A stretch of DNA of 64,000 nt, taken from Chitinophagaceae bacterium (GTDB lineage: Bacteria; Bacteroidota; Bacteroidia; Chitinophagales; Chitinophagaceae). The notes beneath the pieces are model-generated. The model was not told the DNA's origin. It saw only the letters and a list, made by a program, of their open reading frames with translations, and searched no databases. The translations under genes were made by a program, and so were the position numbers. Location of the stretch: NCBI GenBank assembly GCA_016713965.1, contig JADJOC010000009.1:930001-994000 (forward strand), given 5' to 3'. How positions within the stretch are numbered: the first letter of the stretch is position 1; each line of letters starts with the position of its first letter. Shown piece after piece: positions 46,819-56,539 of this stretch.

Positions 46819-47556
46819 TTATATCAAATAAAAACACAAGAATACAAACACCCATACCAGATCTACAAAATGCCAGTATAAACCTGCTTTTTCTATCATT
46901 TCATAATGTCCACGCTGGTCAAAATGGCCCAGCTTGGTTTTAATATACATTACAATATTAATTACCACACCACTCAATACATGGAAGCCATGAAAACCTG
47001 TAATACCAAAAAAGTATCCGCCAAAAGCAATTGGCCCCGGTGTAGCTACCATTGTACCATTGTGCATTACCTCGGAACCCCAGGGATTTTTAGTAACTGT
47101 TGTACCCCAATGTTCTATTTGACCATTTACCAAAACATCATGATGGCCTGCAATTAAATGCGTCCATTCCCATGCCTGACAACCCAAAAATGCAATTCCT
47201 CCAATTATAGTAAGCAACATATACTTTTCTACTCCTTTTTTATTCATATGATGCCCTTCGTGCACTGCCAAAACCATTGTTACCGAACTGAAGATCAAAA
47301 TAAAAGTCATTAAACTCACAAAAGCCAGCGGCAAATTAGCATGCCCGGCAAAAGGAAATGCATTAAAAACATGGTTAGGGTCAGCCCAGTTATTCACACT
47401 AAAGCGAATAGTGCCATAACTAATCAAAAACGCACCAAAGGTAAAAGCATCGCTCATTAAAAAGTACCACATCATTACTTTGCCGTAGCTGGCATTAAAC
47501 GGGCTTCTGCCCCCGTTCCACCATTTAGTTTCTGCCTGTATCGTTGTTGTTGCCAT
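46819..47556 (-). CDS. coxC: Cytochrome c oxidase subunit III (first copy)
   Basis: A 245-residue heme-copper oxidase subunit III with seven helices. SPFNASYGKVMMWYFLMSDAFTFGAFLISYG at the N-terminus, MVLAVHEGHHMNKKG, GCQAWEWTHLI (QAxEW), GGYFFGITGFHGFHVLSGVVINI (GxHGxHV) and the terminal YWHFVDLVWVFVFLCFYLI, the classical COX3 end. The FNPWGSE-containing loop is longer than in the second copy. Separated from the second copy by about 90 bases of hairpin DNA. Confidence 0.94.
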   Translation of the reverse strand: MATTTIQAETKWWNGGRSPFNASYGKVMMWYFLMSDAFTFGAFLISYGTIRFSVNNWADPNHVFNAFPFAGHANLPLAFVSLMTFILIFSSVTMVLAVHEGHHMNKKGVEKYMLLTIIGGIAFLGCQAWEWTHLIAGHHDVLVNGQIEHWGTTVTKNPWGSEVMHNGTMVATPGPIAFGGYFFGITGFHGFHVLSGVVINIVMYIKTKLGHFDQRGHYEMIEKAGLYWHFVDLVWVFVFLCFYLI

Positions 47557-47600
47557 AAATAGTTAATTCTATTATCTTAAATTTTTCTGTGAAAAGTGAA

Positions 47601-47646
47601 ACGGGAGAAGTGAAACATTTCACGCTTATCATTTCACTTCTCACGT
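47601..47646. repeat. Hairpin-forming inverted repeat between the two coxC genes
   Basis: ACGGGAGAAGTGAAA (47601-47615) pairs with TTTCACTTCTCACGT (47632-47646), one mismatch. It immediately precedes the stop of the second coxC on this strand and may modulate read-through or mRNA decay. Confidence 0.7.
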
Positions 47647-47647
47647 T

Positions 47648-48214
47648 TTATTTTATCATCAATAAAAAAATCAAAAGATACACCCAAAGTATATCTACAA
47701 AATGCCAGTAAGCAGCCATTACCTCTACAGGAACGCTGCTGTAGTTCCGGTTTTTTCTGCTGAATGTTTTTGCAAACATTACCAGTAAGGCAATCACACC
47801 TCCAATAACATGCAAAGCATGCAACCCTACAATTACATATAAAAAAGAAACCGATACGGTTGATTGTAAGGTAACACCTCTCTCCCATAATTGCATAAAA
47901 CCCACTGTTTGCAAAGCGATAAAAATAATGCCCAACAGCAAAGTCGCCGACAGCAAACTTCTATACTTTAAAGTATTTCTTTGTTTAAAAAGTTTTACTG
48001 CTATAAACATTGTAATGCTGCTTAATAGTATAGCCCCGGTACTGTACCAAAACAATTGAGGCAGTTCAAAAGTTACCCAGTTTGCCTGATTTTTCTTTAC
48101 AATATACGCACTGGTAAGCCCTGCAAACATCATTACAATGCTTCCCATAGCAATCCACAAAGTAAATTTATGTGGATGAATCCTTTTTTTTTGCTCTATC
48201 GCCACGGCATTCAT
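47648..48214 (-). CDS. coxC: Cytochrome c oxidase subunit III (second, shorter copy)
   Basis: A 188-residue five-helix subunit III homologue: KFTLWIAMGSIVMMFAGLTSAYIVKKNQANW at the start, LLLGIIFIALQTVGFMQLWERG, VSVSFLYVIVGLHALHVIGGVIALLVM and YWHFVDILWVYLLIFLLMI. It keeps the HALHV and YWHFVD motifs. Two adjacent subunit III proteins of different length are usual in this type of cluster. Either could be structural in the caa3/aa3 complex; division of labour is unknown. Confidence 0.9.
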   Translation of the reverse strand: MNAVAIEQKKRIHPHKFTLWIAMGSIVMMFAGLTSAYIVKKNQANWVTFELPQLFWYSTGAILLSSITMFIAVKLFKQRNTLKYRSLLSATLLLGIIFIALQTVGFMQLWERGVTLQSTVSVSFLYVIVGLHALHVIGGVIALLVMFAKTFSRKNRNYSSVPVEVMAAYWHFVDILWVYLLIFLLMIK

Positions 48215-48349
48215 TCTAAATATTTAAAAAATTCTTTAAAATACAAACTTCGTTTGTATAATTTATTTTGTAACCAGCTTTATCTCTTTGTTCAACATTA
48301 TTGGCGTCGCACTTGTACAACACATTTCTATTGATCTTTATCTAAGCAT

Positions 48350-48420
48350 ATTTTTCACCGCAGAGACGCAAAGCCGCAGAGATAGAAAATTTCCTTAGCG
48401 TCTCTGTGCCTCTGCGGTTA
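48350..48420. repeat. Palindromic ACCGCAGAG repeat upstream of the second coxC
   Basis: ACCGCAGAGACGCAAAG at 48357 and its near complement CTTAGCGTCTCTGTGCCTCTGCGGT around 48394-48418 form a GC-rich hairpin in the spacer between ctaB and the second coxC. Similar ACCGCAGAG repeats are widespread between genes in environmental bacteria (recalled). Confidence 0.75.
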
Positions 48421-48426
48421 CAACCC

Positions 48427-49344
48427 TTACCTTATCCTATCCGCATATAAACTTAAAAACACAATCATTAAATAAAAATAAGAGCTAAACATTACTTTTC
48501 TTGCACTGGGAATATCCATTTTCATATACAAAATTATACTGCAATACACCATCCAAAGGTTACAAAATGTTACAATCCACATACTTATTATACCGGTTAT
48601 CTGGTAAAAATGTGGCAAAATACCTATCGGGATCATCATTACGCTGTACATAATAGTTTGTATAGCTGTAAATTTAGTTGGCCCTTTATCACTTGGCAGT
48701 AACTTAAATCCTGCTGCACTATAATCTTTATGCGCTACCCAGGCTATTGCCCAAAAGTGTGGAAACTGCCATAAAAATTGTATCCCAAACAAAATCCAAC
48801 CTCCTGTATCAAAGCTGTCCGTAGCTGCTACCCACCCGATAAGGCAAGGTAATGCTCCAGGCAATGCTCCAACCAATACCGCAATAGAATTCACTTTTTT
48901 TAACGGGGTATAAATAAACCCATATAAAAAAAGACCGAATAACCCTATCAGCGCACTTTGCATATTAAACCAATACCACATAATAAAAACACCTAATGCT
49001 CCTGTGATGATGGCAAACACGGTTGCTTCTTCCGCACTCATCCTTCCACTGGCTACCGGCCGGCCGGCAGTTCGTTTCATCATTGCATCAGTGTTTTTTT
49101 CTAAAACCTGGTTAATGGTATTGGCAGATCCTGTTATTAATAAACCTCCTACAAAAAGTAAAAGAACTGATATTATTTTTGGCCTTGTATAATACTGCTC
49201 GTTAGGCGCAATTAAAAAACTTATCACTGTACTAAATACTACTAAAAAGCTTAAAGTGAATTTCATCAACTTAAAATAATCCTTCACTTTGCTTGCCAAT
49301 CCAAATGATGCGGAATTGGATATGGTAGTATTGTCTTCTTTCAT
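48427..49344 (-). CDS. ctaB: Heme O synthase (protoheme IX farnesyltransferase)
   Basis: A 305-residue UbiA-superfamily enzyme that farnesylates heme B to heme O for the oxidase. Visible: GSANTINQVLEKNTDAMMKRTAGRPVASGRMSAEEA (the N..D..M.RT..RP prenyl-diphosphate motif), YTPLKKVNSIAVLVGALPGALPCLIGWVA, FLWQFPHFWAIAWVAHKDYSAAGF (second D/H motif) and several transmembrane helices. Reads cleanly. Placed between coxA and coxC, as is usual for oxidase operons. Confidence 0.95.
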   Translation of the reverse strand: MKEDNTTISNSASFGLASKVKDYFKLMKFTLSFLVVFSTVISFLIAPNEQYYTRPKIISVLLLFVGGLLITGSANTINQVLEKNTDAMMKRTAGRPVASGRMSAEEATVFAIITGALGVFIMWYWFNMQSALIGLFGLFLYGFIYTPLKKVNSIAVLVGALPGALPCLIGWVAATDSFDTGGWILFGIQFLWQFPHFWAIAWVAHKDYSAAGFKLLPSDKGPTKFTAIQTIMYSVMMIPIGILPHFYQITGIISMWIVTFCNLWMVYCSIILYMKMDIPSARKVMFSSYFYLMIVFLSLYADRIR

Positions 49345-49470
49345 AATACTCCTTTCATTATCAATAAAAGGACTTTAATTATTTAATTCATTCTTAAGTC
49401 ATCTATTTTAGATAAGCTCGACCGCTATTATATTTATCTTTAACTCTTTTCTTCAATACCTAATACCTGA

Positions 49471-51273
49471 TTAATGCTTACTTTCATCTTCTCCTACTGG
49501 CACATCCTGCGGTATAAAATCTTTACCATCTTTACTATAATCATAAGGCCAGCGGTGAACTTCCGGTATCTCTCCCGGCCAGTTTCCATGACCCGGATTA
49601 ATCGGTGTAGTCCATTCTAATGTATTGCTGCCCCATGGATTTTGTGATTTTACTTTTCTTCCTTTAAAAATGCTATAAAAGAAATTGAATACAAATAGTA
49701 ATTGAACAGCAAAAACTATCATGGCTACAAAACTGATAAACTCATTTAACCCGCCAAACATTTTAAAAGATTCCCAGTTGGAATAATCATAATACCGACG
49801 GGGCATACCTGCAAAACCTTCATAATGCATAGGCCAGAAAATAAGGTAAGCACCAATTATAGTTACCCAAAAATGAATATAAGCCAGTGTATTGTTTAAA
49901 TACCGGCCAAACATTTTAGGAAACCAATGATAAACACCTGCAAACATTCCAAAAAATGAAGCCACGCCCATTACAATATGAAAATGGGCAACAACAAAAT
50001 AAGTATCATGCAAATGAATATCCAATGATGAATTACCTAAGAAAATACCTGTTAAACCACCGCTGATAAATAAGCTTACAAAGCCAATGGCAAACATCAT
50101 ACCTGGTGTAAACCTTATATTTCCACGCCATAACGTAGTGAGCCAGTTAAATACTTTAATGGCCGATGGTACGGCAATTAATAAAGTAAGCAATACAAAG
50201 AAAGACCCAAGGAAAGGATTTAACCCTGTTACAAACATATGATGTGCCCATACCAAAAATGCCAGGATTGTAATGGCAAATATTGAACCTACCATCGCCA
50301 TATATCCAAATATCGGCTTACGGCTGTTTACTGATAATATTTCAGATGCCATACTCATGGCAGGTAATAATATAATGTACACTTCCGGGTGGCCAAGAAA
50401 CCAAAATAAATGCTGGAATAAAATGGCGCTGCCTCCTTCATTTGGTAAAATTTTTCCTGCCACTACTATATCACTTAAATAAAAGCTTGTTCCCAAATTT
50501 CTGTCAAATAACAATAATATTGCACCTGATAATAATACAGGGAAAGATAAAACTCCTAAAACAGCGGTAAAAAACAATCCCCACATGGTTAATGGCATTC
50601 TCGTCATGCTCATACCTTTGGTACGCATATTTAAAATGGTAGTGATATAATTTAAGCCTCCTAATAATGAGGATACAATAAACATGGCCATACTTACCAG
50701 CCATAAATCCATACCAATTTTACTACCGCTGCTTGCTTCACCCAGGGCGCTTAATGGCGGATAAATAGTCCACCCGCCGCTGGCTGGTCCCGTTTGTACA
50801 AATAGAGAAGCGAACATAATGATAGAAGCTATAAAAAAGAACCAATAGCTTAACATATTTAATAAAGGAGATGCCATATCCCTTGCACCAATCTGCAATG
50901 GGATTAAGAAATTGGCAAAAGTACCGCTCAAACCCGCTGTTAATACAAAAAACACCAGGATGGTACCATGCATAGTAACCAGGGCATAGTAAAATTCTGG
51001 TTTTAATTTACCCCCTTGTGCCCAATGTCCTAAAAAATCTTCCAGCCATGGAAAGGTAGATTCCGGATATCCCAACTGCAACCTGAAAATTACAGAAAAT
51101 AAACCCCCGATAATAGCCCATATTATCCCTGTAACCAGGAATTGTTTGGCAATCATTTTATGATCCTGGCTAAAAACGTATTTAGTAATAAATGTTTCGT
51201 GATGATGATGGTCATGATGATCATCATGCATTGCATGTGCTTGTGTTCCGTGTGATATTGCTTCGCTACTCAT
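49471..51273 (-). CDS. coxA: Cytochrome c oxidase subunit I
   Basis: A 600-residue heme-copper oxidase subunit I with about 12 helices that binds heme a, heme a3 and CuB. Key blocks: FLGHPEVYIILLP (His-Tyr cross-link and Glu), LAFLVWAHHMFVTGL (two CuB His), DTYFVVAHFHIVMG (heme ligands), and an N-terminal MHGTILVFFVLTAG with the low-spin heme His. The N-terminus is unusually His-rich (HDDHHDHHHHE, residues 15-25), possibly metal-binding. The GHPEV motif indicates an A-type oxidase. Reads cleanly, 30 bases from coxB. Confidence 0.96.
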   Translation of the reverse strand: MSSEAISHGTQAHAMHDDHHDHHHHETFITKYVFSQDHKMIAKQFLVTGIIWAIIGGLFSVIFRLQLGYPESTFPWLEDFLGHWAQGGKLKPEFYYALVTMHGTILVFFVLTAGLSGTFANFLIPLQIGARDMASPLLNMLSYWFFFIASIIMFASLFVQTGPASGGWTIYPPLSALGEASSGSKIGMDLWLVSMAMFIVSSLLGGLNYITTILNMRTKGMSMTRMPLTMWGLFFTAVLGVLSFPVLLSGAILLLFDRNLGTSFYLSDIVVAGKILPNEGGSAILFQHLFWFLGHPEVYIILLPAMSMASEILSVNSRKPIFGYMAMVGSIFAITILAFLVWAHHMFVTGLNPFLGSFFVLLTLLIAVPSAIKVFNWLTTLWRGNIRFTPGMMFAIGFVSLFISGGLTGIFLGNSSLDIHLHDTYFVVAHFHIVMGVASFFGMFAGVYHWFPKMFGRYLNNTLAYIHFWVTIIGAYLIFWPMHYEGFAGMPRRYYDYSNWESFKMFGGLNEFISFVAMIVFAVQLLFVFNFFYSIFKGRKVKSQNPWGSNTLEWTTPINPGHGNWPGEIPEVHRWPYDYSKDGKDFIPQDVPVGEDESKH

Positions 51274-51304
51274 AAATATATTTTATCCGGTATAAACCAA
51301 TTTT

Positions 51305-52351
51305 TTATTTTGATGTTGATAAAGCGACTGTTTTGGTGCTGTCTGGTACAGTTTCTTTTGGTGCTTTATCAGGAAATAATGCAAAGTATTGTGGCTTTTG
51401 TTCTGCCAGCCATTTTTGATATCCTTCCTCTGTATCTACAACAATAATTGCCCGCATAGAAAAATGGCTAGCCCCACACATTTGGTCGCAACTGATTTCG
51501 TATACAAAGTTCGGATTTCCTGTTCTTACCCTCATTTCTTCCGTTGTATACTTTGGTGTAAACCATTGGGTGGTTGGTATACCCGGTACAGCATCCATTT
51601 TCATCCTGAAGTGTGGTAAACCCACGTCATGTATAACATCCTGTGCATTAATTACCATTTTGCAAGGCCTGTTAACAGGTATGTGCATTGTAGTTCCTAC
51701 ATGAATATCATCAAGGCTGGCAGGATCAGTAAAATCTACCCCTAAAAGATTACCCGCAGGTTGGTTATATAATTTGTAATTCTTTTTTCCTAACACTTTA
51801 TCTGCACCCGGATAGCGGAATTCCCATGCAAACTGGTGCCCTGTTACCTCTACTACTACAGCATCTTTTGGAGCATCTCCTGTCATTTTAAACCAGTATT
51901 TCAGCCCAAATACTACTAATACGGTTAAAAAAATAGCCGGTACCGTAGTCCATAATAACTCTAATCTATTATCATGAGGAAAGAAGTAGGCCTTTCTTTT
52001 ATCATTTTCCTGGTATTTATAGGAAAACCAGAATAATAATATTTGTGTAATCAAAAAAACCACGCCCGTTACTCCAATAGTAATATAAAGCATCAGATCA
52101 ATTTTCTCGCCTTCTACGGAAGCTGAACCTTGTGGAAATAAAGTTTTACCATAATATAATTCATTACACCACCAGGCGCCTAATAATCCAAGAATTAAAA
52201 ACACCACCATCAGGAATGCATTGATCTTGTTGTTTTGCTTCCTGGAATTTTCTTCTCCTTTCAGTATACTGACATATTCACTTGCTTTCGCAATCTGAAA
52301 AATAACTATGAATATTATCACTACTATCGCTATCAATAAAATCGCCTTCAT
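51305..52351 (-). CDS. coxB: Cytochrome c oxidase subunit II (CuA)
   Basis: A 348-residue subunit II. The start at 52351 (MKAILLIAIVVIIFIVIFQI) gives a clean N-terminal helix; an upstream extension of 22 residues overlaps nothing useful. Two further helices follow (LMLYITIGVTGVVFLITQILLFW and LLWTTVPAIFLTVLVVFGL). The periplasmic cupredoxin domain has the CuA ligands in DVGLPHF and YEISCDQMCGASHFSM (C-x3-C-x3-H-x2-M). No fused cytochrome c domain is seen, so this is not a caa3-type subunit II. Electrons arrive from ActE/ActA or a soluble cytochrome. Confidence 0.94.
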   Translation of the reverse strand: MKAILLIAIVVIIFIVIFQIAKASEYVSILKGEENSRKQNNKINAFLMVVFLILGLLGAWWCNELYYGKTLFPQGSASVEGEKIDLMLYITIGVTGVVFLITQILLFWFSYKYQENDKRKAYFFPHDNRLELLWTTVPAIFLTVLVVFGLKYWFKMTGDAPKDAVVVEVTGHQFAWEFRYPGADKVLGKKNYKLYNQPAGNLLGVDFTDPASLDDIHVGTTMHIPVNRPCKMVINAQDVIHDVGLPHFRMKMDAVPGIPTTQWFTPKYTTEEMRVRTGNPNFVYEISCDQMCGASHFSMRAIIVVDTEEGYQKWLAEQKPQYFALFPDKAPKETVPDSTKTVALSTSK

Positions 52352-52417
52352 TATTATAAAATTATTACTGTAAATAGTATGCTTTAAAACTATTGTCAAA
52401 CGGAGACCGTCAGACAT

Positions 52418-53677
52418 TTATGTATGATGTATCATACTTTCTTTCAGGAAAGGATGATTTTTTGCCAATAATGAATGTTTTGTAAAATACCTGCCTACGC
52501 CCCACATAATTAAGCCAATAAATAAAGCTGCCACACCAAATTCAAACGGCATCATTTCTGCATGGTCTCTCATTGTGCCCGGCATTACCATTTGGTAAAA
52601 ATCTATCCAATGGCCAAATATGATAAGCACTGCCACAAAAGTGATCATCGTCCAGCTTCTTTTCGTGCCTTTTTTCATCAATATTAATATAGGGCAAAGA
52701 AAATTTACAATAAGATTAAAGAAAAATATTCCTTTGTATGGACCTGCTTTTTCCGCTGTTCCTATCCTTTCTATAAAATATTTTGTTTCTTCAGGCTGGT
52801 TACTGTACCAGATCAACATATATTGGGAAAACCATAAATATGTCCAAAAAATAGAGAAGGCAAACATAAATTTACCTAAATCATGCAAATGCTCCTCAGT
52901 TACATACTCTAACTGCCCCCTGTTTTTTAAGAAAATAATAAATATGGCAATTAATGACATTCCTGCTACAAATGTACTGGCGAAAGTATACCAGCTAAAC
53001 ATAGTGCTGTACCAATGAGGGTCGATGCTCATTATCCACAGCCATGGCACGGTGGAAGCAACTGTTAATGCAAAAAATACGGTAAATAAAGATGCCCAGA
53101 CTGTATTTTTAAAAATCCACTTCTTACCGGTTTCATAATCCATCGAGCCGGCTTTATCAGTTTTTAAACTGAGTGAACGCATTTTTTTACCCAGCAGCCA
53201 CCATAATAAAATAGTCACAGCAGACCAAACAGTATATAAAACCGGGTTTAAAAACCCTTTTTTCCCGTTTAAAATATGATCATTAGCTACAGCTTCTTTA
53301 TCCAGCCAGTGATAAATATCTGTTCTTCCGCCCCAAACAATTGCCATTAATATGGCAAAGGTTATTATACCTAAAATAGGCACCACACTGGATATAGCTT
53401 CAGGCACCCTGCGTAAAGCCACCTGCCAGCCACCCATAGCCATAGTAGTAACACAAATAAAAAACATAGCTGCGTTAACTACCAATAACCAGTATACGCT
53501 GTTTTGGAGCAAAACTGCCCAAAAGCGTGTGCTATTGGTATTACCTCCATGACCATGCCCGGCATGTTCAAAAGGGTGGAACACAATTAATCCATACAAC
53601 ACCGCTATTATACCGGCACCAATAAGGCCATATGTCCACATTTTATAACTCCCCGGTAATTTAAATGGTTGGTTCAT
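52418..53677 (-). CDS. actF: Alternative complex III subunit ActF (quinol:cytochrome c oxidoreductase)
   Basis: A 419-residue polytopic membrane protein of the ActF family, about ten helices: MWTYGLIGAGIIAVLYGLIVF, LVVNAAMFFICVTTMAMGGWQ, VPILGIITFAILMAIVWGG, TVWSAVTILLWWLLG and onward to AALFIGLIMWGVGRYF. Anchors the complex III substitute that oxidises menaquinol and reduces cytochrome c or the oxidase. It carries no visible heme motif, matching the family. A His/Gly-rich loop (HAGHGHGG) is near residue 40. It is followed directly by coxB. Confidence 0.9.
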   Translation of the reverse strand: MNQPFKLPGSYKMWTYGLIGAGIIAVLYGLIVFHPFEHAGHGHGGNTNSTRFWAVLLQNSVYWLLVVNAAMFFICVTTMAMGGWQVALRRVPEAISSVVPILGIITFAILMAIVWGGRTDIYHWLDKEAVANDHILNGKKGFLNPVLYTVWSAVTILLWWLLGKKMRSLSLKTDKAGSMDYETGKKWIFKNTVWASLFTVFFALTVASTVPWLWIMSIDPHWYSTMFSWYTFASTFVAGMSLIAIFIIFLKNRGQLEYVTEEHLHDLGKFMFAFSIFWTYLWFSQYMLIWYSNQPEETKYFIERIGTAEKAGPYKGIFFFNLIVNFLCPILILMKKGTKRSWTMITFVAVLIIFGHWIDFYQMVMPGTMRDHAEMMPFEFGVAALFIGLIMWGVGRYFTKHSLLAKNHPFLKESMIHHT

Positions 53678-53703
53678 CTATTCTTTATTTTATTTAATAC
53701 CTT

Positions 53704-54360
53704 TTATTTAGTTTTTATGCTATCTGGTACGGTATTAACCGCTACCGGCACAGCAGCAGTTGCAGTGCTATCCTTTGGTTGTAATGTCCTTATATATTGT
53801 ACTATCATCCAACGTTGTTTTCTATCCAGCTGTGCTGCATAGCTTCCCATAGTATTTTTACCATATGTCATTGAATGAAACATGGTACCATCCGCCATTG
53901 TAACATAAAGAGGCAAAGTAAGGTTGGCGATAGCACCAATTTTTCCTGATAAAGGACCATTGGCAACACCAGTTGCCCCATGACATATAGCACAATTAAT
54001 ATTAAACAACCTTGCAGCTTCTATGCTATCTGTATGATTTAACGGGCCTAAAGGATTTTTTACACCGGCACTCATTTTATAGCCATTGCTGTCATTAGGT
54101 AAAGTATAGGCAAATAATTCACCTCTTCTTACTGTGCCATTAACCGGCTTGCTGTTATAAAAGATTTTGTGCCCGATAGCAGCACGATCAGTAATTGTAC
54201 TAATAAAAACTGATGAGTCGAGCACAGCATTAGTTTCATATGCCCTGCTATAACGCATATCAGGCATATAATCCCTTCCCGGATTTTTATTACTGCAACT
54301 GCTAACAATTATAATAATTGCTATAAATAAAATTGCTGGAAAATATATAGTTCGTTTCAT
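53704..54360 (-). CDS. actE: Alternative complex III cytochrome c subunit ActE
   Basis: A 218-residue lipoprotein cytochrome c (lipobox IIIIVSSCSNKN). One heme site CAICHG (about residue 123), with an axial Met in TYGKNTMGSYAAQL. DRKQRWMIVQYIRTLQPKDS closes the domain. Pairs with ActF and ActD in the complex and probably hands electrons to the CuA site of CoxB. Near 110 upstream residues (DMRYSRAYETNAV...GHKIFYNSKPVNGTVRRGE) are the typical ActE extension. Confidence 0.92.
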   Translation of the reverse strand: MKRTIYFPAILFIAIIIIVSSCSNKNPGRDYMPDMRYSRAYETNAVLDSSVFISTITDRAAIGHKIFYNSKPVNGTVRRGELFAYTLPNDSNGYKMSAGVKNPLGPLNHTDSIEAARLFNINCAICHGATGVANGPLSGKIGAIANLTLPLYVTMADGTMFHSMTYGKNTMGSYAAQLDRKQRWMIVQYIRTLQPKDSTATAAVPVAVNTVPDSIKTK

Positions 54361-54389
54361 TTATCAATTATCATTAAACAATTATCAAA

Positions 54390-54980
54390 TTAGTATCCCC
54401 GTTCGTCCCTGTACAATTTTTGTTCTTTATCATATCTGCCTATCCACCATCCAGATTCAGCATGCTGCACATTTATTTCTTTAGCCCCGGCATTTTGTAA
54501 AAACTCCTGCACTTCTGTATCATTGGTTTTATCGGTACATTCAATAGCCATTACAAATAAATCGTCTGTAGCACGGGGATGAAAATGATGCTTTTTTACA
54601 AACGGGGCTAACTGGCACAGATAACAAAATGTAAGTACCATGCCTACGGCAGAAAATAATACAGTTAATTCAAAGGTAATCGGTATCCATGCCGGCAATG
54701 CAAAATGAGGCTTACCACCGATATCCATCGGCCAGTCTTTAGTAAATACCCAGCTCATAAAAGTAAGTGCAGTGGTTGTTCCGGTTATGGCATAAATAAA
54801 TCCCGCTGTATGCAAGCTGGTTTCCCGTAAGCCCATGGCATGATCTAAACCATGCACCGGGAATGGGGTATATACGTCATGTATTTTATAACCAGCACGG
54901 CGAACATTTTTCACCGCAGGAAACAATACTGCCTCATCATCAAAACACCCTACTACAAATTTTTTAATTCCTCCAGCCAT
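54390..54980 (-). CDS. actD: Alternative complex III subunit ActD (DUF3341)
   Basis: A 196-residue membrane protein of the DUF3341 family. It begins KKFVVGCFDDEAVLFPAVKNVRRAGYKIHDVYTPFPVHGLDHAMGLRETSLH, an N-terminal cytoplasmic segment with the family's conserved block. Two transmembrane helices follow (AGFIYAITGTTTALTFMSW and IPITFELTVLFSAVGMVLTF), then a C-terminal FVKKHHFHPRATDDLF segment. A structural subunit next to ActC and ActE. Confidence 0.92.
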   Translation of the reverse strand: MAGGIKKFVVGCFDDEAVLFPAVKNVRRAGYKIHDVYTPFPVHGLDHAMGLRETSLHTAGFIYAITGTTTALTFMSWVFTKDWPMDIGGKPHFALPAWIPITFELTVLFSAVGMVLTFCYLCQLAPFVKKHHFHPRATDDLFVMAIECTDKTNDTEVQEFLQNAGAKEINVQHAESGWWIGRYDKEQKLYRDERGY

Positions 54981-55010
54981 TGTAATTATTAATTAGTAAT
55001 TATTAATTTA

Positions 55011-56462
55011 TTAATGTGAATGCCCTACTTCATCTAAATAAAATTTCTCAGCATCTGCCTTTTCTATATCCGTCATCTTACGTTTATAATTTTCACTGCT
55101 CGTTTTTAATATAGATTTAATTTCCGCCACGGCAATTACCGGGAAATATTTGGCAAATAAGAAGAAACAGGTAAAAAACAGGCCAAATGTACCCAAGTAA
55201 AACCCGATTTCCCAAATAGTAGGGCTATAGTAAGTACTCCAGCTTGATGGTAAAAAATCCCTGTATAAAGAGGTTACTATAATTACAAAACGTTCAAACC
55301 ACATACCGATATTTACAATGATGCTCATAAAGAAAGTAACAGTAATGTTTCTTCTTAATTTTCGACTCCAAAATAATTGTGGCGATACTACGTTACAAAA
55401 CATCATCAACCAGTAACTCCAGCCATAAGGACTAAATAAGTTTGCCCGGTTTTCGCTAAAGGCATACCATTCATAAGGATTTTGTCCATACCATGCAATA
55501 AATAATTCTGTTAAATAAGCACAGCCTACAATGCTACCTGTTAATACAATCACTTTATTCATCGCTTCAATGTGCCCCAATGTAATATAATCCTGTAGGT
55601 TTAATACCTTACGGACTACAATCATTAGCGTTTGTACCATCGCAAAACCACTAAATACCGCACCGGCCACGAAGTAAGGCGGAAAAATAGTTGTGTGCCA
55701 TCCCGGGATTACGGAAGTGGCAAAGTCAAAAGATACAATAGTATGTACCGATAATACCAGCGGGGTGCTTAAACCGGCTAATACTAAAGATAAAGACTCG
55801 TGTCGTTGCCAATGTTTAGTACTACCTGTCCAGCCAAAGGCTGCCATGCCATATAATAATTTACGCAATTTAGTTTTAGCCCTGTCCCTTACTGTTGCAA
55901 AATCCGGTAGAAGGCCTGAGTACCAGAATAATAAGGATACCGTAAAATATGTAGATATTGCAAATACATCCCATAATAGCGGAGAATTAAAGTTAACCCA
56001 TACCGGGCCCCGGCTATTTGGATAAGGCATTACAAAAAATGCCATCCATACCCGACCCATATGCCATATAGGAAACTGGCCGGCACACATTACGGCAAAA
56101 ATCGTCATGGCCTCTGCGGCACGGTTTACGCCCGTCCTCCAGCCTTGCCTGAATAATAATAAGATAGCCGAAATCAATGTACCGGCATGCCCGATACCTA
56201 CCCACCACACAAAGTTGGTGATATCCCAACCCCATCCAATAGTTTTATTTAAGTTCCATTCGCCGGTACCATACGTAACCTCACGGTATATGCTGTATAC
56301 CCCAAATAACAATAAGCCTACGCTGATATAAAAACCAATGTACCAAAGCTTGCTTGGCTTCATCTCAATGGGGCGTATAATATCTTCAGTTACCTGGTGA
56401 TAGTCTTTGTCGCCATCTACCAACGGCTCCCTTTGTTGCGATTCGTACTTTAATAATGACAT
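55011..56462 (-). CDS. actC: Alternative complex III subunit ActC (NrfD/PsrC-type)
   Basis: A 483-residue integral membrane quinol-binding subunit with about ten helices. NrfD family features include WGWDITNFVWWVGIGHAGTLISAILLLFRQGWR and LWDVFAISTYFTVSLLFWYSGLLPDFATVRDR, plus STPLVLSVHTIVSFDFA. These are the core of the menaquinol site. Neighbours ActB and ActD fit the standard order. Reads cleanly. Confidence 0.94.
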   Translation of the reverse strand: MSLLKYESQQREPLVDGDKDYHQVTEDIIRPIEMKPSKLWYIGFYISVGLLLFGVYSIYREVTYGTGEWNLNKTIGWGWDITNFVWWVGIGHAGTLISAILLLFRQGWRTGVNRAAEAMTIFAVMCAGQFPIWHMGRVWMAFFVMPYPNSRGPVWVNFNSPLLWDVFAISTYFTVSLLFWYSGLLPDFATVRDRAKTKLRKLLYGMAAFGWTGSTKHWQRHESLSLVLAGLSTPLVLSVHTIVSFDFATSVIPGWHTTIFPPYFVAGAVFSGFAMVQTLMIVVRKVLNLQDYITLGHIEAMNKVIVLTGSIVGCAYLTELFIAWYGQNPYEWYAFSENRANLFSPYGWSYWLMMFCNVVSPQLFWSRKLRRNITVTFFMSIIVNIGMWFERFVIIVTSLYRDFLPSSWSTYYSPTIWEIGFYLGTFGLFFTCFFLFAKYFPVIAVAEIKSILKTSSENYKRKMTDIEKADAEKFYLDEVGHSH

Positions 56463-56539
56463 ATATTTTTCAGCTTTAAGCTTATAATCCTGTTTGTTTA
56501 TCCGGTTACGCCGTAATAATTATGTTATCGGCATTTGTA

